A stretch of 64,000 bases of DNA. Source: Pseudomonas neustonica (GTDB lineage Bacteria > Pseudomonadota > Gammaproteobacteria > Pseudomonadales > Pseudomonadaceae). Positions 8,287 through 21,455 of the stretch are shown in pieces (position 1 is the first letter of the stretch; the number at the start of each line of letters is the position of its first letter). The position numbers and the translations under genes were made by a program. The stretch lies in the NCBI RefSeq assembly GCF_003797945.1, contig NZ_RKKU01000002.1:186001-250000 (forward strand). The letters are read 5' to 3'. The notes below the pieces were generated by a model. That model ran no database searches. It saw only the letters and a program-made list of their open reading frames with translations, and was not told the origin of the DNA.

Positions 8287-10098
8287 ATGAAGGCAAGACG
8301 CGCATGGCAGCAACGACTTCTCTTTCTCCAGCCAGCGTGGCTAGTCGCCGCGCTGGTGGGGTTTGTGCTGCTGTTTTTCGGTAATACTGCGCTATCTCTG
8401 CTTTTTGCCGGCATTGCTCTGTTTATTTTGGGCATGCGTTATCTGGAAGACGGTTTTCGTGCGTTCACCGGCGGCGCTCTTGAACGTTGGCTTACCCGTT
8501 GCACCAACAAGCTCTGGAAAAGCCTTCTTTTTGGTGGCGTTACGACTGCCCTGGTGCAATCCAGTTCGCTTATTACCCTGCTCAGTATCGCCTTCCTCAG
8601 CGCCGGGCTGATTACGCTGACGGCGGGTATTGGCATTGTTTTTGGTGCAAACCTGGGCACCACGACCGGTGCCTGGTTGATCGCGTTGGTCGGCCTCAAA
8701 GTCGATTTGTCCCAGCTTGCTATGCCTTTACTTTTGTTGGGTGTGATATTCGAGCGCAATAAAGCGGCCAGTTGGCGCGGCGGTGGCCAGGTTTTACTGG
8801 GCGTTGGCTTGCTGTTTCTCGGTATCGATCAGATGAAGCTGGGCTTCTCTGGTATGGATGGCGTGTTGGATCTCTCCGCTTATGCTGCAAGCGGTTGGCA
8901 AAGTGTCTTGCTGTTTGCGTTGCTGGGGACAGTGGCAACCGTGCTGATGCAGTCGAGTCACGCTACCCTGATGATTACCTTGAGTGCGCTCGCTAGCGGT
9001 CAGCTGGGTTACGAGAATGCACTTGCCATGGCGGTTGGGGCGAATCTAGGCACCACAGTGACGGCACTGATTGCCGCGATAAATGCCAATAATGCCGGTA
9101 GGCAACTGGCCGCCGCACATATTCTGTTTAACCTGACCACCTCTGTGGTTGCCTTGTCTATTTTGCCTCTGCTGATGGAGTTGGTTGGTTCTCTGAGCGG
9201 TTGGCTGGGTATCGCTGCGCAATCCTATACGCTCAAGTTGGCTCTATTTCACACGCTCTTCAACCTGCTGGGACTGCTGCTGATGGTGCCGCTGGTGCCG
9301 TTGATGGTTCGCCTGCTACAGCGTTGGCTGCCCATGGCCAGTGAGCAGGCCGTTGACCTGGCTCTGCAGCCGAGATCGGAGGCGATGTACCTCAATGATG
9401 CTGCCCTGGTGCACGCTGATACGGCGCTCAAGGTGCTGGAGCAGGAGTTGGCGCACATGGCCAACCTGAGTCGGCAGGTGATCGCTGCGGCGCTTTATCT
9501 GCCTTCTACGTTCACTCGTAACATGGCAGCCAACCAGGATCTGCAGGGTAGGCTGCCGGTTCCGCCCCTGGCCGAGCGGGAGGATGCTGATGCGCTCTAT
9601 CATCAGCATATCAAAGGGGTTTATGCGGACATCATAGCCTTCCGTAGCCGCCTTACCTGCGATCTGTTGCCTGAGCAACAACAGGAGCTGATGGATGACA
9701 CCCTGTCAGCTCAGGATCTTGTTGAGGCGGTGAAGGCGGCCAAGCACCTGCAAGTTAATCTGCGCAAGCATATAGATAGCAAGCGACCGGCTGTGCGCGA
9801 CGGTTATCGCCAGTTACGTGAGCAGGGTCGCGCAATACTCAATGATCTTGCCAGTCGTGAAGATGAGGCGCGAAATGCGGCTGGGCAGCGGCAGTCTGCC
9901 GATTTGCTAGCGCAGGACGCGTTGTTTCGTAGTCACTTTGAGCAGCAATTACACGAGCAGCTGCGCAATCAGGAGTTGGATGGGTGGCAAGCCACCTCGC
10001 TACTCAATGACTTGAACTACCTGCTAGACATAAGTCAGCACCTGCGTGCCGCGCACGACATGATTTATATCAGAGCTGCCTTGGTTGCCGGGGCCTGA
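8287..10098 (+). CDS. Na+/phosphate cotransporter family protein with PhoU-like tail
   Basis: A 603-residue member of the NptA/PNaS (SLC34-like) family. The inner-membrane half (about 1-350) carries the duplicated QSS signature: ALVQSSSLITLLS and VLMQSSHATLMIT, each followed by a glycine/threonine-rich GANLGTTTG or GANLGTTVT motif, the sodium-phosphate binding repeats. The C-terminal 220 residues are soluble, helical and charged and resemble the PhoU-like domain fused to bacterial family members. It probably imports or extrudes phosphate with sodium. It is followed by a strong bidirectional terminator shared with the convergent EF-G gene. The start is the ATG at 8287. Confidence 0.88.
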   Translation: MKARRAWQQRLLFLQPAWLVAALVGFVLLFFGNTALSLLFAGIALFILGMRYLEDGFRAFTGGALERWLTRCTNKLWKSLLFGGVTTALVQSSSLITLLSIAFLSAGLITLTAGIGIVFGANLGTTTGAWLIALVGLKVDLSQLAMPLLLLGVIFERNKAASWRGGGQVLLGVGLLFLGIDQMKLGFSGMDGVLDLSAYAASGWQSVLLFALLGTVATVLMQSSHATLMITLSALASGQLGYENALAMAVGANLGTTVTALIAAINANNAGRQLAAAHILFNLTTSVVALSILPLLMELVGSLSGWLGIAAQSYTLKLALFHTLFNLLGLLLMVPLVPLMVRLLQRWLPMASEQAVDLALQPRSEAMYLNDAALVHADTALKVLEQELAHMANLSRQVIAAALYLPSTFTRNMAANQDLQGRLPVPPLAEREDADALYHQHIKGVYADIIAFRSRLTCDLLPEQQQELMDDTLSAQDLVEAVKAAKHLQVNLRKHIDSKRPAVRDGYRQLREQGRAILNDLASREDEARNAAGQRQSADLLAQDALFRSHFEQQLHEQLRNQELDGWQATSLLNDLNYLLDISQHLRAAHDMIYIRAALVAGA

Positions 10099-10160
10099 TC
10101 CTGCGGTCGGTCGCATTACCGGCATCAGCGCTGCCCCGCTTTACATATATCCGCGCATAA

Positions 10161-10193
10161 AAAAACGCCCGATGCTGAGCATCGGGCGTTTTT
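10161..10193. terminator. bidirectional intrinsic terminator
   Basis: A hairpin with arms ACGCCCGATG and CATCGGGCGT around CTGAG is flanked by A5 on the left and T5 on the right, so it can terminate the Na/Pi cotransporter from the left and the EF-G gene from the right. Confidence 0.9.
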
Positions 10194-10241
10194 GCTGAGA
10201 CAGGCCGGAGCCTGTCTCGACGGCAGCAGTTAAGCCTAAGC

Positions 10242-12326
<2,085 letters not shown>

Positions 12327-12408
12327 GGCACTCTCAGATAGCCGGGTGGAAAAACAGGCGGCCAATATACAGGATTAATAAAAGAATCTCTCGGCTTTTA
12401 CGATGAAA

Positions 12409-12424
12409 TGACTTTAAAAAGTCA
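12409..12424. promoter_or_regulatory. short palindrome upstream of fusA2
   Basis: TGACTTT and AAAGTCA, separated by AA, form a 7-bp inverted repeat about 85 nt upstream of the fusA2 start and 75 nt past the DUF817 stop. It could be an operator or a weak terminator; it lacks a U-run in either direction. Confidence 0.3.
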
Positions 12425-12499
12425 GCGCCCTGTGCTTCGAAGCCGGATGCAGCCGCTATAACGCTGTTGTTATTACGATTGACGGCCTACCTGATAGAT

Positions 12500-13315
12500 T
12501 TACTGATTTCGCCGCTTACCTATTATTGCCCCTTGGCGCTCGGCGTGGCGGATGATGGGGTTATTTATCAGCGAGACGAGCACAAAGCTTAGCAGCATCA
12601 GCAAATACCAGGAGCTCAACTTGGCCAGCGAAACCATGTGCCATTGCGCTTTCTGATTGGGGTACACCCAGACGTTGGCGTAGGTGGCGATGTTTTCGGC
12701 AAACCAGATGAACAGGGCGACCAGAAACCACCCCAGCAGCAGTGGCATCCAACGGTGGGTCTTGATGATCATGAAATGGACCTGCGTCCGCCAGAACAGG
12801 AAGACCGTGACGGCCAGTAATACCCAGCGCAGATCCCAGATAAAGTGATGGGTAAAAAAGTTCAGGTAGATCAGGCTGACCAGTACCACGGTTTGCCAGC
12901 GTGCGGGATAGTGGGTGTATTGAAAGTCAAAAAGGCGCCAGACGCGTGCGATATAACTACCCACAGCGCTGTACATAAAGCCGGTAAACAAGGGCACATT
13001 GCCGATGCCAAACAGATACTCTTCGGGATACTGCCAGGAGCCGATGGCGTCGGAGGTTTTGAACAGCTCCATAGCGGTCGCAGTAAGGTGAAAAACCACG
13101 ATGACCATGGATTCGCGCAGTGTTTCCAGCCGAGCCGCGAGCATGAATAACTGAAAGGCAATGGCGGCGAGAAAGATGAAGTCGTAGCGGTGCAGTCCCT
13201 CAATCGGGTACCAGTAGCGGGTGACGACCATCACCAGCAGTAGGAAGCCGCCAAACAGGCAGGCGTAGGCCTGTTTCAGGCCGAAGAGCCAGAATTCTTT
13301 GATAAAGGTTTTTAT
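12500..13315 (-). CDS. DUF817 family membrane protein (apparent ATA start)
   Basis: A multipass inner-membrane protein of the DUF817 (YoaT) family; function unknown. Family-like stretches include [34 protein letters not shown] and the histidine-rich [12 protein letters not shown]. The first usual start codon is GTG at 13234, giving 244 residues, but the same open frame continues upstream through [17 protein letters not shown], which looks like the normal N-terminus of this family. No ATG, GTG or TTG exists there. An ATA at 13313-13315, 7 nt after AGGGG, sits where the start should be and gives 271 residues. I therefore extend to 13315. It lies 42 nt downstream of nothing but the ggt 3' end region, on the same strand as ggt upstream. 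Confidence 0.75.
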   Translation of the reverse strand: MKTFIKEFWLFGLKQAYACLFGGFLLLVMVVTRYWYPIEGLHRYDFIFLAAIAFQLFMLAARLETLRESMVIVVFHLTATAMELFKTSDAIGSWQYPEEYLFGIGNVPLFTGFMYSAVGSYIARVWRLFDFQYTHYPARWQTVVLVSLIYLNFFTHHFIWDLRWVLLAVTVFLFWRTQVHFMIIKTHRWMPLLLGWFLVALFIWFAENIATYANVWVYPNQKAQWHMVSLAKLSSWYLLMLLSFVLVSLINNPIIRHAERQGAIIGKRRNQ

Positions 13316-13357
13316 GCGGACACCCCTGAATAGTGGATTAGGCAGGCTATTGTCGGG

Positions 13358-15076
13358 TTACTCGCTCGGTGTCAGGACGGCTTGTTCTTGCACGCTAGCC
13401 GCGCCTATACCGCGGGGGTCGCTGGCGGCGCTAAGCTGATTGCTATCTTTATTCCAGGACACCGCCTGCATATTGCCGTAGTCGCGGCCGACGGGTTCAA
13501 TACGATGGCCCATGGCCTGGAGTGCGCGTTCTTGCTCTTCGCTAAAGGCGGCAGCTTCAACCTGAATGTGGTCCGGCAGGTATTGGTGGTGGAAGCGTGG
13601 GCGACTGACCCAGCGCTCAACCGGTTCGCCCTGCATGGCTTCCAGCGAGCCAAGTAGCACCATGGTAATGATACGGCTGCCGCCGGGCGTGCCAAGGATC
13701 GCCAGTTGCTGATCATTTTCCAGCATAGTCGGGGTCATGCTGGAGAGCGGGCGTTTGCCGGGCGCGATGGCGTTGGCTTCGCTACCGGCCAGGCCGTAGG
13801 CGTTGACGCCAGCGGGGTCAGCCGCAAAGTCGTCCATTTCGTTATTGAGCAGCACGCCGGTGCCGGGCACGGTGAACGCAGAGCCGAATGGCAAATTGAC
13901 GCTGAGGGTAGCTGCGACAGCGTTACCTTGGGCATCAATCAGGGAGAAGTGGGTCGTGTGGTTACCCTCGACAAAGTCAATCAGCGGGCCGAGTTCACTG
14001 CTGCGGGTGGCGTGCTGCGGGTCGATGCTGGTGGCCAGTTTGTTGGCGTAGTCAGCCGATATCAGTTGCTTGACCGGCACCTCGACAAAGTCATTGTCGC
14101 CGAGCAGCGCGGCGCGGTCGCGATAGGTGCGGCGCATCAGCTCGACCAACTGGTGAGTCTGAGTGACCGAGCCGAGCTCGACCTTGGGCAAGCTAGCCAG
14201 GCCTTGCAGTATGCCCGCCAGGGCGATGCCGCCGGCGGATGGCAGTGGTGCGCTAATTACCTCATAGCCGCTGGTACTAAAGCGGATAGGGCTGCGCTCG
14301 ATCACCTTGTAACCGTTCAGGTCGGCGGCTTGCCAGATACCACCGGCGGCTTTTACGCCGTTGATCAGTTGCGTTGCCACATCGCCTTTATAGAAGCCAT
14401 CGCGGCCATGGCTAGCCATGGCGCGCAGCGTGTTGGCCAGCTCGGGCTGCTGAACAAGGGTCCCTGCCTCAGGAAGCTGGCCGCCGCGCAGGAAAATTCG
14501 CGCCGTGTCCGGGTAGCGATTCATGACCTCAAGGCGGTAGCCCGCCAGCGTGCGGTAATGTTCGCTGATGGCAAAACCATTTTCGGCGGCAGCAATGGCC
14601 GGCGCCAGCGACTGGCTCAGAGGCAGCTTGCCATAGTGCTCGGCCAGGTGTGCCAGCGCGGCGGGAACGCCGGGAATACCTGCTGCCATAGGGCCATTGA
14701 TGGCAGGGTCGCGCTGCACCACGCCATCGCTGTCGCGGTACAGGTCGCGGCCGGCGCTGAGCGGCGCGGTTTCGCGAGCGTCAATAAAACGGTAGGGCTG
14801 GTCGCTGTTACCGGGTTGACGCAGCAGAAAGAAACCACCACCGCCGAGCCCGGAACTGTAGGGCTCAACCACCGCCAGCGTTGATGCAACGGCGACCGCT
14901 GCATCAAAGGCGTTGCCGCCCTGGTCGAGTATGGCGTGGCCGGCTGCAGTGGCGACTGGATGCGCGCTGGCGACGGCCTGCTGACCTGGCCCTGAGGCGG
15001 CATGCAGTGGTGCGGCAGACAACAGGCCCACTAGGCTGACGGTGATCAGGGGTAGCCAGCTCTGCCGCATGCGCAT
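13358..15076 (-). CDS. ggt: gamma-glutamyltransferase
   Basis: A 572-residue periplasmic Ntn-hydrolase precursor that cleaves gamma-glutamyl bonds (glutathione) and self-processes into large and small subunits. An N-terminal signal peptide (LPLITVSLVGLLSAAPLHA) precedes the large subunit with GGNAFDAAVAVA and SSGLGGGGFFLL. The processing and catalytic Thr is in EGNHTTHFSLID (about residue 375), and the small subunit has the substrate loop LSSMTPTM and the oxyanion glycines GTPGGSRI. The start is at 15076 or at the Met two codons on. It is followed at once, on the same strand, by the DUF817 gene and preceded by the ferredoxin gene only 2 nt away, so ferredoxin-ggt co-transcription is likely. 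Confidence 0.93.
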   Translation of the reverse strand: MRMRQSWLPLITVSLVGLLSAAPLHAASGPGQQAVASAHPVATAAGHAILDQGGNAFDAAVAVASTLAVVEPYSSGLGGGGFFLLRQPGNSDQPYRFIDARETAPLSAGRDLYRDSDGVVQRDPAINGPMAAGIPGVPAALAHLAEHYGKLPLSQSLAPAIAAAENGFAISEHYRTLAGYRLEVMNRYPDTARIFLRGGQLPEAGTLVQQPELANTLRAMASHGRDGFYKGDVATQLINGVKAAGGIWQAADLNGYKVIERSPIRFSTSGYEVISAPLPSAGGIALAGILQGLASLPKVELGSVTQTHQLVELMRRTYRDRAALLGDNDFVEVPVKQLISADYANKLATSIDPQHATRSSELGPLIDFVEGNHTTHFSLIDAQGNAVAATLSVNLPFGSAFTVPGTGVLLNNEMDDFAADPAGVNAYGLAGSEANAIAPGKRPLSSMTPTMLENDQQLAILGTPGGSRIITMVLLGSLEAMQGEPVERWVSRPRFHHQYLPDHIQVEAAAFSEEQERALQAMGHRIEPVGRDYGNMQAVSWNKDSNQLSAASDPRGIGAASVQEQAVLTPSE

Positions 15077-15078
15077 CG

Positions 15079-15333
<255 letters not shown>

Positions 15334-15358
15334 TCAGTGGCTCCGCAGGGCAACAGGC

Positions 15359-17565
<2,207 letters not shown>

Positions 17566-17591
17566 GTGTTTCCCCTGGAATCGGTTCTGAA

Positions 17592-18131
17592 TCAGATGAC
17601 GGGTGGGCCGGGATAGCCGGTCGTTGCCCATGATTGCGGCAGGGCGTACCAGGACATCTGCAATAGCTGCGTCAGGGTCTTTTGCCCCTGACGCAGCATG
17701 TCAAAACGGCTATCGCGCCAGCGCAGTAGAAATGCCTCAATCTGGTCGGGGCTGGCCTTGGCCATGTCACCCCATACACCGGTCAGGGGGCCGCGTGTGA
17801 CGGGCATGCTCAGTAGGCCGAGCAGGTCCAGTATGCTTTTCTGGACAAAGGGAGAAGTTCGCTCCAGCGTCCAGTCCAGCTGTGCGCTTGCCTTGGCAAT
17901 GGCGTCAGACGATTCAGCGAAGGCCGGGTGGGGGCCAATGATGGCTGGGTACAAAGCCGCCAGCAGTGGCAGGTCGGATTCGCGTAGTACCTTGAATTGC
18001 GGCGCAGCATGCTCGGAGGTGCAGCCGGTAAGGCTGGCAGTCAGGCCGACGGTGCTCAGGGCCAGGCTGGCGCCCAGCCCCAGTTTCAAGAGGCTGCGTC
18101 GGCCTAGCTGTGGATTCAGATTAGGGTCCAT
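17592..18131 (-). CDS. laoB: LaoB, Tat-signal lipoprotein-like partner of LaoA
   Basis: A 179-residue protein resembling the small (subunit 3) partners of membrane GMC dehydrogenases. It begins with a twin-arginine motif (RRSLLK, residues 11-16), a hydrophobic core, and a lipobox-like LTGC with Cys37, so it may be a folded, Tat-exported lipoprotein. The rest contains LPLLAALYPAIIG and helical segments without known catalytic residues. The ATG at 18131 has AGGA 5 nt upstream and puts the Tat motif at the right distance; a longer frame to 18176 is less likely. It lies between laoC and laoA. A Tat signal here suggests LaoA could be carried out with LaoB as a complex, since LaoA shows no signal of its own; inference. 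Confidence 0.82.
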   Translation of the reverse strand: MDPNLNPQLGRRSLLKLGLGASLALSTVGLTASLTGCTSEHAAPQFKVLRESDLPLLAALYPAIIGPHPAFAESSDAIAKASAQLDWTLERTSPFVQKSILDLLGLLSMPVTRGPLTGVWGDMAKASPDQIEAFLLRWRDSRFDMLRQGQKTLTQLLQMSWYALPQSWATTGYPGPPVI

Positions 18132-18203
18132 ATAGTCCTGCTCTTTGTTTTTATTCTGGCCGAGCGCATTGAGCACGCCGGCTGTTTCTATCGTGCGTCC
18201 GGC

Positions 18204-19646
18204 TCAACGCAGGAACAGTTTGTACACCATATTCAGTAGTTTGCCGCCGTAGGGCGGATAAATCGGCCGAGAGCCATTGAAGCGCTGTTTGATATAAACG
18301 CTCTTGGCTTTGCTCATGGTCAGAAAGCCCTCGTGGCCGTGGTAATGGCCCATGCCGGAGGCGCCAATGCCGCCGAAGGGCATGTCGTCCTGCGCGACAT
18401 GAAAGATGGTGTCGTTGATGCACATACCGCCAGCGTGGGTCTGCTCCATCATGCGCTGCTGCTCGGCCTTGTCGTAGCCGAAGTAGTAGAGCGCGAGTGG
18501 GCGCGGTCGATCGGCGATATAGTCGAGTGCTTCTTGCAGGCTGTCGTAGGGCACGATCGGCAACAAGGGACCAAAAATCTCGTCCTGCATCAATGTCATG
18601 TCGTCGCTGACGTTGAGGATCAGCGTGGGTGGCAGGATACGACTGTCACTCAAATCCTCGTTGGCAGGGTTGATAGGCAAGAGGCGCGCGCCTTTGGCTT
18701 CGGCATCCTGCAGGTAGCCTTGCAGACGCAGATATTGGCGCGGGTTGATGACCTGGGTGTAATCCGGATTGTTAAGTAGCTTGGGATACATTTTTGCCAG
18801 TTGGGTGCTCAGGGCCTCTACCAGGCCTTCGACGCGCGCGCGCGGGCATAGAATATAGTCTGGCGCCACGCAGGTCTGACCAGCATTCATCCCCTTGCCG
18901 AAGGCGATACGCTCGGCGGCATCCGTCAGCGGCACATCGGCGGAAATGATGGCCGGGGATTTACCGCCCAATTCCAGGGTGACGGGGGTAAGGTTGGCCG
19001 CGGCGGCGCGCATGACATGCCGGCCGATGCTGGTAGCGCCGGTAAACAGCAGATGATCAAAGGCCATCTGCGAGAAGGCCATACCGACTTCAGCTTCGCC
19101 GGTAACGACCGCGACCTGATCCTCCTTGAATACCTCAGCGAGTACCTTGCCCAGCAACTCGGCGGTAGCCGGGGTCGACTCGCTCATCTTGATCAGCGCG
19201 CGATTCCCGGCGGCAACGGCGGTCACCAACGGACCTATGGCGAGAAAGAGAGGGTAGTTCCACGGCACTATGATGCCGATCACCCCCAGCGGCTGATATA
19301 CCACCTGCGCTTTGCCCGGTTGAAAGGCCATACCAACCTTGCGCTTGGAGGGCTTCATCCAGCCGCGAATGTGTTTGCAGGCGTACTTGATACCTTCTAC
19401 TGCTGGCAGAATTTCAGCGAGTTTGGTTTCGTCGGCAGAGCGTCGACCGAAGTCGGCGTTGATCGCGCTAATCAGCGCGTCCTGGTGCTTTAGCAGGGCG
19501 GATTTTAATGCGTTGAGTTGCTGTATGCGGCTATCGGCATCCGGCATGGGAGCCGCTCGATAAGCTGCGCGTTGCTGCGCAAATAGCTCATGCATGCGGT
19601 CAATGGAGTGCTGCTGGTCCTGCATGTAAGCAATATCGGCTACCAT
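18204..19646 (-). CDS. laoC: aldehyde dehydrogenase LaoC (coniferyl-aldehyde-dehydrogenase type)
   Basis: A 480-residue NAD(P)-dependent aldehyde dehydrogenase, shorter than the usual 495-residue class and similar to the fatty-aldehyde/coniferyl aldehyde branch. Motifs: IIVPWNYPLFLAI, cofactor loop FTGATSIGRHVM, catalytic Glu in VTLELGGKSPA and catalytic Cys in GMNAGQTCVAPD. A hydrophobic, basic C-terminus (LLNMVYKLFLR) could associate with the membrane. The start at 19646 follows GGAGG. It is the first gene of laoCBA, transcribed away from laoR across 178 bp. It likely oxidises the long-chain aldehyde made by LaoA to the fatty acid. Confidence 0.9.
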   Translation of the reverse strand: MVADIAYMQDQQHSIDRMHELFAQQRAAYRAAPMPDADSRIQQLNALKSALLKHQDALISAINADFGRRSADETKLAEILPAVEGIKYACKHIRGWMKPSKRKVGMAFQPGKAQVVYQPLGVIGIIVPWNYPLFLAIGPLVTAVAAGNRALIKMSESTPATAELLGKVLAEVFKEDQVAVVTGEAEVGMAFSQMAFDHLLFTGATSIGRHVMRAAAANLTPVTLELGGKSPAIISADVPLTDAAERIAFGKGMNAGQTCVAPDYILCPRARVEGLVEALSTQLAKMYPKLLNNPDYTQVINPRQYLRLQGYLQDAEAKGARLLPINPANEDLSDSRILPPTLILNVSDDMTLMQDEIFGPLLPIVPYDSLQEALDYIADRPRPLALYYFGYDKAEQQRMMEQTHAGGMCINDTIFHVAQDDMPFGGIGASGMGHYHGHEGFLTMSKAKSVYIKQRFNGSRPIYPPYGGKLLNMVYKLFLR

Positions 19647-19749
19647 GGGTGCCTCCGCAAAAGGGCTGGCTCTCGATCGTCAGCTCTTGTTGTTTGTGGG
19701 TTGCTTGGATGAGTGCGCTTTCTATATTGCGCTGGTCCATTAAAGCGTC

Positions 19750-19791
19750 TTGCTGTAACGCGTCAGGTATTTTTAGAGTATTTGCTCTAAA
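19750..19791 (+). promoter_or_regulatory. laoR/laoC intergenic promoter with palindromic operator candidate
   Basis: TTTAGAG (19772-19778) and CTCTAAA (19785-19791) are perfect 7-bp arms around a 6-nt spacer, 33 nt upstream of laoR. A plausible laoR promoter overlaps it: -35 TTGCTG at 19750 and -10 TAGAGT at 19774 with an 18-nt spacer, so the -10 falls in the left arm. Binding of LaoR here would repress laoR and perhaps laoCBA; inference from position and symmetry. Confidence 0.6.
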
Positions 19792-19824
19792 CTGTCAAAT
19801 TCATCTACCAAACGGTATTCAGGC

Positions 19825-20484
19825 ATGAAAACCCGCGACCGCATCCTTCAGGCTAGCCTGCATCTCTTCAACGAGCAGGGTGAGCGCGCTGTTACCACCA
19901 ATCACATCGCTGCGCATCTGGGCATGTCGCCGGGCAATCTGTATTACCACTTCCGTAACAAGCAGCAGATTATCGCCGAGCTGGTGGCTGCATATGAGGC
20001 GAATGTGGAGGGTTATCTGCAGGTGCCGCAGGGGCGGCCGCTCGATTTGCAGGACAAGGCAAATTACCTGGAGTCGATCAGTCAGGGACTATGGCAGTAC
20101 CGTTTTCTGCTGCGTGATCTAGAGCATTTGGTCTCCGCCGATCCTGACATGGCTGAGCGCTATCGGCAGTTCTCCCGGCGTTGCCTGCACAGTGGGCAGG
20201 CGATCTATCAGGGGCTGATTGATGCAGGCGTTCTCTGTGCCCGGCGTGCCAACCCGGAAGTGTTGGCACTGAACTCCTGGTTGCTGATGAACAGCTGGGT
20301 GAGCTTCCTGTGCACTACGGTGCTGGAGGCCGATCAGACCGAGCTGACGCCCGCTATGTTGCGCCGCGGGGTGTATCAGGTGCTGGCGCAGGAAATGGGC
20401 CTACTGACCGAGCAGGCAAGGCCGGCGGTTGAGGCGTTGTTGGCTGAGTATTATCTGCCGCTGGAAGGCGTGACTGCGAGCTGA
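19825..20484 (+). CDS. laoR: TetR-family regulator LaoR
   Basis: A 219-residue TetR-type repressor. The helix-turn-helix is in the first 50 residues (RILQASLHLFNEQGERAVTT, then HLGMSPGNLYYHFRNKQQI), with the family-typical LYYHF motif. The remaining helices form a large ligand pocket, expected to bind an acyl or alcohol effector. It is divergent from laoCBA, the usual position for a local regulator; in P. aeruginosa LaoR represses this cluster (from memory). Its 3' end overlaps the convergent YheT gene by 34 bp. Confidence 0.9.
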   Translation: MKTRDRILQASLHLFNEQGERAVTTNHIAAHLGMSPGNLYYHFRNKQQIIAELVAAYEANVEGYLQVPQGRPLDLQDKANYLESISQGLWQYRFLLRDLEHLVSADPDMAERYRQFSRRCLHSGQAIYQGLIDAGVLCARRANPEVLALNSWLLMNSWVSFLCTTVLEADQTELTPAMLRRGVYQVLAQEMGLLTEQARPAVEALLAEYYLPLEGVTAS

Positions 20485-21455
20485 GCCGCCAGCCACTGTG
20501 GAATCCGGCGTTCGAGATAATAGCTCGGCTGCCATGGCAGGCCTTCGATAAAGCCCACGTGACCGCCACTCTGATGTAATTCGAATTCAGTGCTGGCGGA
20601 CAGTTCGCTGGTTTGCGGCAGGCTGTGCGGGTAAACAAAAGGATCGTTCTGCGCCTGAATGATCAGTGTCGGGGTGGCAATGGTACCGAGGAAGTAGCGG
20701 CTGCTGCACTGGCGATAATAGTCCTGAGCGCTGTCATAGCCATGCAGAGGCGCGGTAACCCGCCCATCAAAATCCCAGAAACTGTCCATGCCCTCAAGCG
20801 AGCCCAACGCATCAAGTCGTGCGTATTCGGCGTCTTTGCCCTGATGCTGAAATAGGCGTTTTTTGTTGGCAACGTAGGCCAGCATGTCGCGCATGAAGCG
20901 GCTTTGATAGACGCGCGAGAAGCCAACCTGCAGGCGATCGGCGCATTGATCCAGCCGGAAGGGAACCGAGACGGCGACCGCCGCTGTCAGTCGCGACTCG
21001 GCGCCGGATTCGCCCAGATACTTAAGCAAGACGTTGCCGCCCAGCGAGTAACCCGCAGCGACCAATGGCTGATCAGGGTTGAGCTCGCGAACGTAGCCGA
21101 TGACCTCGGCCAGATCGTCGCTGGCACCAGAGTGGTAGGCGCGCGCGCTGTGGTTGGGCTCGCCGGAGCAGCCGCGCCAGTTGACCGCCACGCTGCGCCA
21201 GCCGATGGCAGCCAGTGCCCGCTGCTGGCCGAGAATATACAGCGATGCAGAGCTGCCGGTGAGGCCATGCAAGAGAATGGCGATAGGTGCTGGCGGCTGT
21301 GCGCTGCCGTACCAGTCGAGGTCCAGATAGTCGCCGTCGCTCAGCGTCATGCGCACCCGCTGGCGTTCCAGGCTGGGCGGCCTGCGCAGCAGGGGGCCGA
21401 ACAGCGTCTGCAGATGACCGCCCGGCAGCCAGTGAGCGGGGCGATACAGGCTCAC
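20451..21455 (-). CDS. YheT family alpha/beta-hydrolase
   Basis: A 334-residue alpha/beta-hydrolase close to E. coli YheT and the ABHD1/3 group. N-terminal family text WLPGGHLQTLFGP is present, the nucleophile elbow is AGYSLGGNVLLKYLG (Ser about 148), the acid is in AQNDPFVYP and the histidine in SGGHVGFIEG, so the triad appears intact. Substrate is unknown; relatives act on lipid esters. Its start at 21455 overlaps the rsmD stop by 4 nt, so it is translationally coupled to rsmD. Confidence 0.9.
   Translation of the reverse strand: MSLYRPAHWLPGGHLQTLFGPLLRRPPSLERQRVRMTLSDGDYLDLDWYGSAQPPAPIAILLHGLTGSSASLYILGQQRALAAIGWRSVAVNWRGCSGEPNHSARAYHSGASDDLAEVIGYVRELNPDQPLVAAGYSLGGNVLLKYLGESGAESRLTAAVAVSVPFRLDQCADRLQVGFSRVYQSRFMRDMLAYVANKKRLFQHQGKDAEYARLDALGSLEGMDSFWDFDGRVTAPLHGYDSAQDYYRQCSSRYFLGTIATPTLIIQAQNDPFVYPHSLPQTSELSASTEFELHQSGGHVGFIEGLPWQPSYYLERRIPQWLAAQLAVTPSSGR

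Noticed and set aside
12327..12365. Longer EF-G start at a TTG
   Set aside because: The added 13 residues are unlike any EF-G N-terminus; the ATG at 12326 gives the normal start.
13706..14884. 392-codon open frame on the plus strand
   Set aside because: It is antisense to ggt, has no recognisable domain, and results from the high G+C third positions of ggt.
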